64,000 nt of DNA, taken from Musa acuminata AAA Group. Taxonomy: Eukaryota; Streptophyta; Magnoliopsida; Zingiberales; Musaceae. The notes under the pieces are model-generated. The model was not told the origin of the DNA, ran no database searches, and was given only the letters and a program-made list of their open reading frames with translations. The stretch's first letter is position 1. Every line of letters begins with the position of its first letter. This document shows, one piece after another, positions 61,877-64,000 of the stretch. Position numbers and translations under genes: made by a program. The DNA lies in contig NC_088340.1 in the NCBI RefSeq assembly GCF_036884655.1, positions 13,356,501 to 13,420,500 on the forward strand, given 5' to 3'.

Positions 61877-61890
61877 TGGCTCTGATACCA
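61877..61890 (-). other. Primer-binding site for initiator methionine tRNA
   Basis: On minus the sequence is TGGTATCAGAGCCA, one base from the LTR 3 boundary. It is complementary to the 3' end of plant initiator tRNA-Met, the usual copia primer. Copy 1 has lost this site. Confidence 0.92.
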
Positions 61891-61891
61891 C

Positions 61892-63389
61892 TGTTGGGAA
61901 ATCATAGGGGGGGGGCGACATCATATGCGCAGCGGAAGAACAAGAAAACAAAAATCCCCGATTCCCAAAATGATGTTCATCGTCGTGCGAAGATTGGTGC
62001 GCAAAATCCGCAAAAACACAAAACTGCATATAGAGATTGTGTTACCTAGGGAGATCGTATATCCCTGTTTCCTTGCAAATCCTTAGGAGAGGGTGAAGGA
62101 GGTCAAGCGTCCTCCTCTCTAGCGGTGATCCACACAGCAGGGTTGCGACGACGCTCCTCAAAACTCCAGGCCTACTCTGAGGTGGAGAGGGAGAGGAGAA
62201 TAGGAAGGGCAAGCAAAGACTCTAGCCTATGTGGCTGTGAATCCCTCCTATTTATAGAGATCCCGTGTCAAAACCCTAATGGGTCCTTTCCCTAGTGGGT
62301 ATTGGATCTGCATCCAATAAGACAAGGGCTCCGTCGGATATCTCATATCCGAACCTCTACTCATCGCAATGCCTACCATATGTGTGTGACCCTCTAGGCC
62401 CAATATCGAGCTGGCCGTGAGTCATACCTGTCAGAACTCCTTCTAACTAAGTGAATTATTATCTCTGTAATAATTCACTCGACTCATCGACTACGGAAGT
62501 ACTAGGCCACTACGCCGTAGTCCCCAGACGATACAGGGGAATCCAATCCATTGGACCTGTCTGTCCTCAGTTACCATGTACCTATAGTCCCTCATCCATC
62601 TAATATCCCAGAGACCGTATATCGAGCATGGTGCTGTCAGACCCATACGGTTTCTACTCGAGTCTCGCTCTAATCGGATTCTCCCGGAGAACTCTTTCTC
62701 TCTCAACCCGAATGACCCTGGCCAGGGATTTGTCTGAGCAAGAACACATGGGATATTCCTCTCATGATACCGAGAGTGGATGATCCTCTATCGACACTCA
62801 ATAGCCCTCGTAAGGTCGACTACCACTCCCAATGACCAGCTGTACTAGATCTGGGAACAGCCAAACCTATAAGTCTGGTATCAAAGAGTGGAGCACTCAT
62901 ACAGGACATCCTTGGTGTCTCAAGTCTAAGAACCAGATACACCACTAGGACTACGGAATTGTTGTCTGACAATAAGGCATCATCAACCATCCAGCATTCC
63001 GTAAGCGGATCAATCAGTGAACTCATTCTCCAATGAGCACCTGTACTGTATCCCTAGTGTCCCTACACGAGCAGCTATGAGACCAGCTGCATCCATCATA
63101 TGGACGGGTATACAGCACACCAGTCTATCCGGTTATCACGATGTCCCTCTCGAGTAACCTATGACCGGGATTATTTAGGATATGTGTTTAAAGGTGAATC
63201 GATCTCATTATCGTGATCTCATCACGATCCGATTCCCATTGCACAAATCCAAGGACATCACAATACATATGCATTTATGCAATAGTTATAAAGTGATATA
63301 CGCCAAAATATAATAAGCAAAAAGATTCTGTATCAAGTCACACGTGCCATCACTCACGTGATTGGCTTGCTGGGCACTTATGACTAGCA
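61892..63389 (-). repeat. LTR 3 (5' LTR of composite), 1498 bp
   Basis: Starts TGTTGGGAAATC on plus and ends GACTAGCA. It carries four private differences, all in its left third (near 61971, 62030, 62078, 62231), and none seen in the remaining two thirds. As 5' LTR it would drive transcription of the full copy on the minus strand. Confidence 0.95.
62247..62256 (-). promoter_or_regulatory. TATA box of the 5' LTR
   Basis: TATAAATAGG on minus. The start of transcription is expected about 25-35 bp further, near 62215-62225 (inference). It is conserved in LTR 1 (50093-50102) and LTR 2 (54962-54971). Confidence 0.7.
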
Positions 63390-63394
63390 GTAGA
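63390..63394. repeat. Target-site duplication GTAGA, right copy
   Basis: Directly follows the CA end of LTR 3; matches 49734-49738. Confidence 0.85.
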
Positions 63395-64000
63395 TATACA
63401 ACATAATCACTAGGAATTGTTGATTTTTTATTTCTAGTAGATCTTCTTAATGTTGTACCAATGTTTCCCTATGGAACTTGTGGTTCAACTAGTTGTTCAT
63501 GAGTTTGTTGTAATTCCTGAACTGCTTGATCTATTAGAATACTATCAACAACTTATGGAATTTCAATGATTGGTTATTCATTTGTACTTGAGGAGTGCTA
63601 TGAACTATAATCAATCTATCATTTGATATGGAAGGTTGAGATTCTATATGATCATATGCGAAAACTATGTTCTTGAAATGATCGCTCCCACTAATCATAT
63701 CATCATCAAGAAATTTAGCGTTTCTTGATTCCATAATCCTAGTTGTGTGAGATGGACAATAAAACATATAACCTTTGGACTTTTCAGCATATGTAATGAA
63801 ATACCCACTAATAGTCCTCGGATCCAGTTTATTCTCTTATGGATTATATATCCTGACTTCAGACGGACATCCCTAAATGCACATATGTCGCAAACTCGGT
63901 TTTCAACCTTTTTATAATTCAAATTATGTCTTTTGGATAGCTTTGGTTGGAACTCGGTTTAATATATACATAGTCGTCTTTAGTGTTTCAGTCCACAAGA
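63395..64000 (-). pseudogene. Older Ty1/copia pol fragment: integrase C-terminal part (broken)
   Basis: Read on minus from the window edge, the sequence gives TTMYILNRVPTKA, the C-terminal integrase motif of copia elements. Broken frames follow with GYFITYAEKSKG and FYCPSHTTRIMESRNAKFLD, the integrase-to-RT linker. It joins across the composite insertion to the RT start at 49738, in the same orientation. The element's 5' part lies outside the window. Confidence 0.8.

Larger units (their letters stand above)
49739..63389 (-). mobile_element. Composite Ty1/copia retrotransposon: LTR - truncated internal - LTR - full internal - LTR
   Basis: Three near-identical LTRs in the same orientation enclose two internal regions. 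All coding is on the minus strand, so 61892-63389 is the 5' LTR. The element splits an older copia pol gene. Only the two outer ends carry the matching GTAGA duplication. The first internal region (51236-54606) lacks the 5' leader and the N-terminal part of gag. The second (56105-61891) is complete from primer-binding site to polypurine tract. Domain order gag - protease - integrase - reverse transcriptase - RNase H makes it Ty1/copia. Confidence 0.92.

Noticed and set aside
61877..61890. tRNA-like sequence TGGTATCAGAGCCA
   Set aside because: Only the 14-nt primer-binding match is present; there is no tRNA gene around it.

Overview
This window is plant nuclear DNA. It holds multi-exon genes with GT-AG introns, long AT-rich intergenic stretches, many microsatellites and LTR retrotransposons. 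GC-rich first exons beside AT-rich introns, and the repeat types, suggest a monocot, probably a non-grass one of the Musaceae/Zingiberales kind. That taxonomic guess is inference; no organellar or bacterial features were seen.

Layout. Positions 1-3771: 3' end of a decayed Ty1/copia-like element (gag remnant, long AT-rich internal part, polypurine tract, one LTR). Positions 5.0-46 kb: a gene island. It holds an unidentified minus-strand gene (partial), uracil-DNA glycosylase (UNG, +), a divergent ClpS-like protein (-), a Lunapark-type ER-shaping protein (LNP, -), a TIPIN/Swi3-like replication-fork protein with a CCHC knuckle (+), an LRR receptor pseudokinase of the At5g67200 type (-), an RraA-like protein/HMG aldolase (+), a TOM1/TOM3-like membrane protein (+) and a small coiled-coil protein (-). 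I rebuilt the exon structures by hand from splice sites and kept reading frames. All eight identified or complete models close in frame. Positions 46-64 kb: retrotransposon territory.

The genes are ordinary single-copy plant genes with separate roles: base-excision repair, proteolysis, ER morphology, replication checkpoint, receptor signalling, metabolism and membrane trafficking. They are not an operon or a pathway cluster.

The most unusual part is 49.7-63.4 kb. An old copia element on the minus strand (48.1-49.7 and 63.4-64 kb) is split by a young composite copia element with the order LTR - truncated internal - LTR - full internal - LTR. The whole composite is bounded by one 5-bp target duplication (GTAGA). 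The structure is best explained by a same-family element inserting into its sibling, followed by LTR-LTR recombination. The 5' leader of the full copy carries four hairpins. They share the 19-nt core CCTCGAGGGACTCGACCAA (one copy differs at the first base) but have unrelated, self-complementary stems. Two stem mismatches become G-U wobbles in the sense RNA. This looks like a selected RNA structure and is my best candidate for something undescribed.
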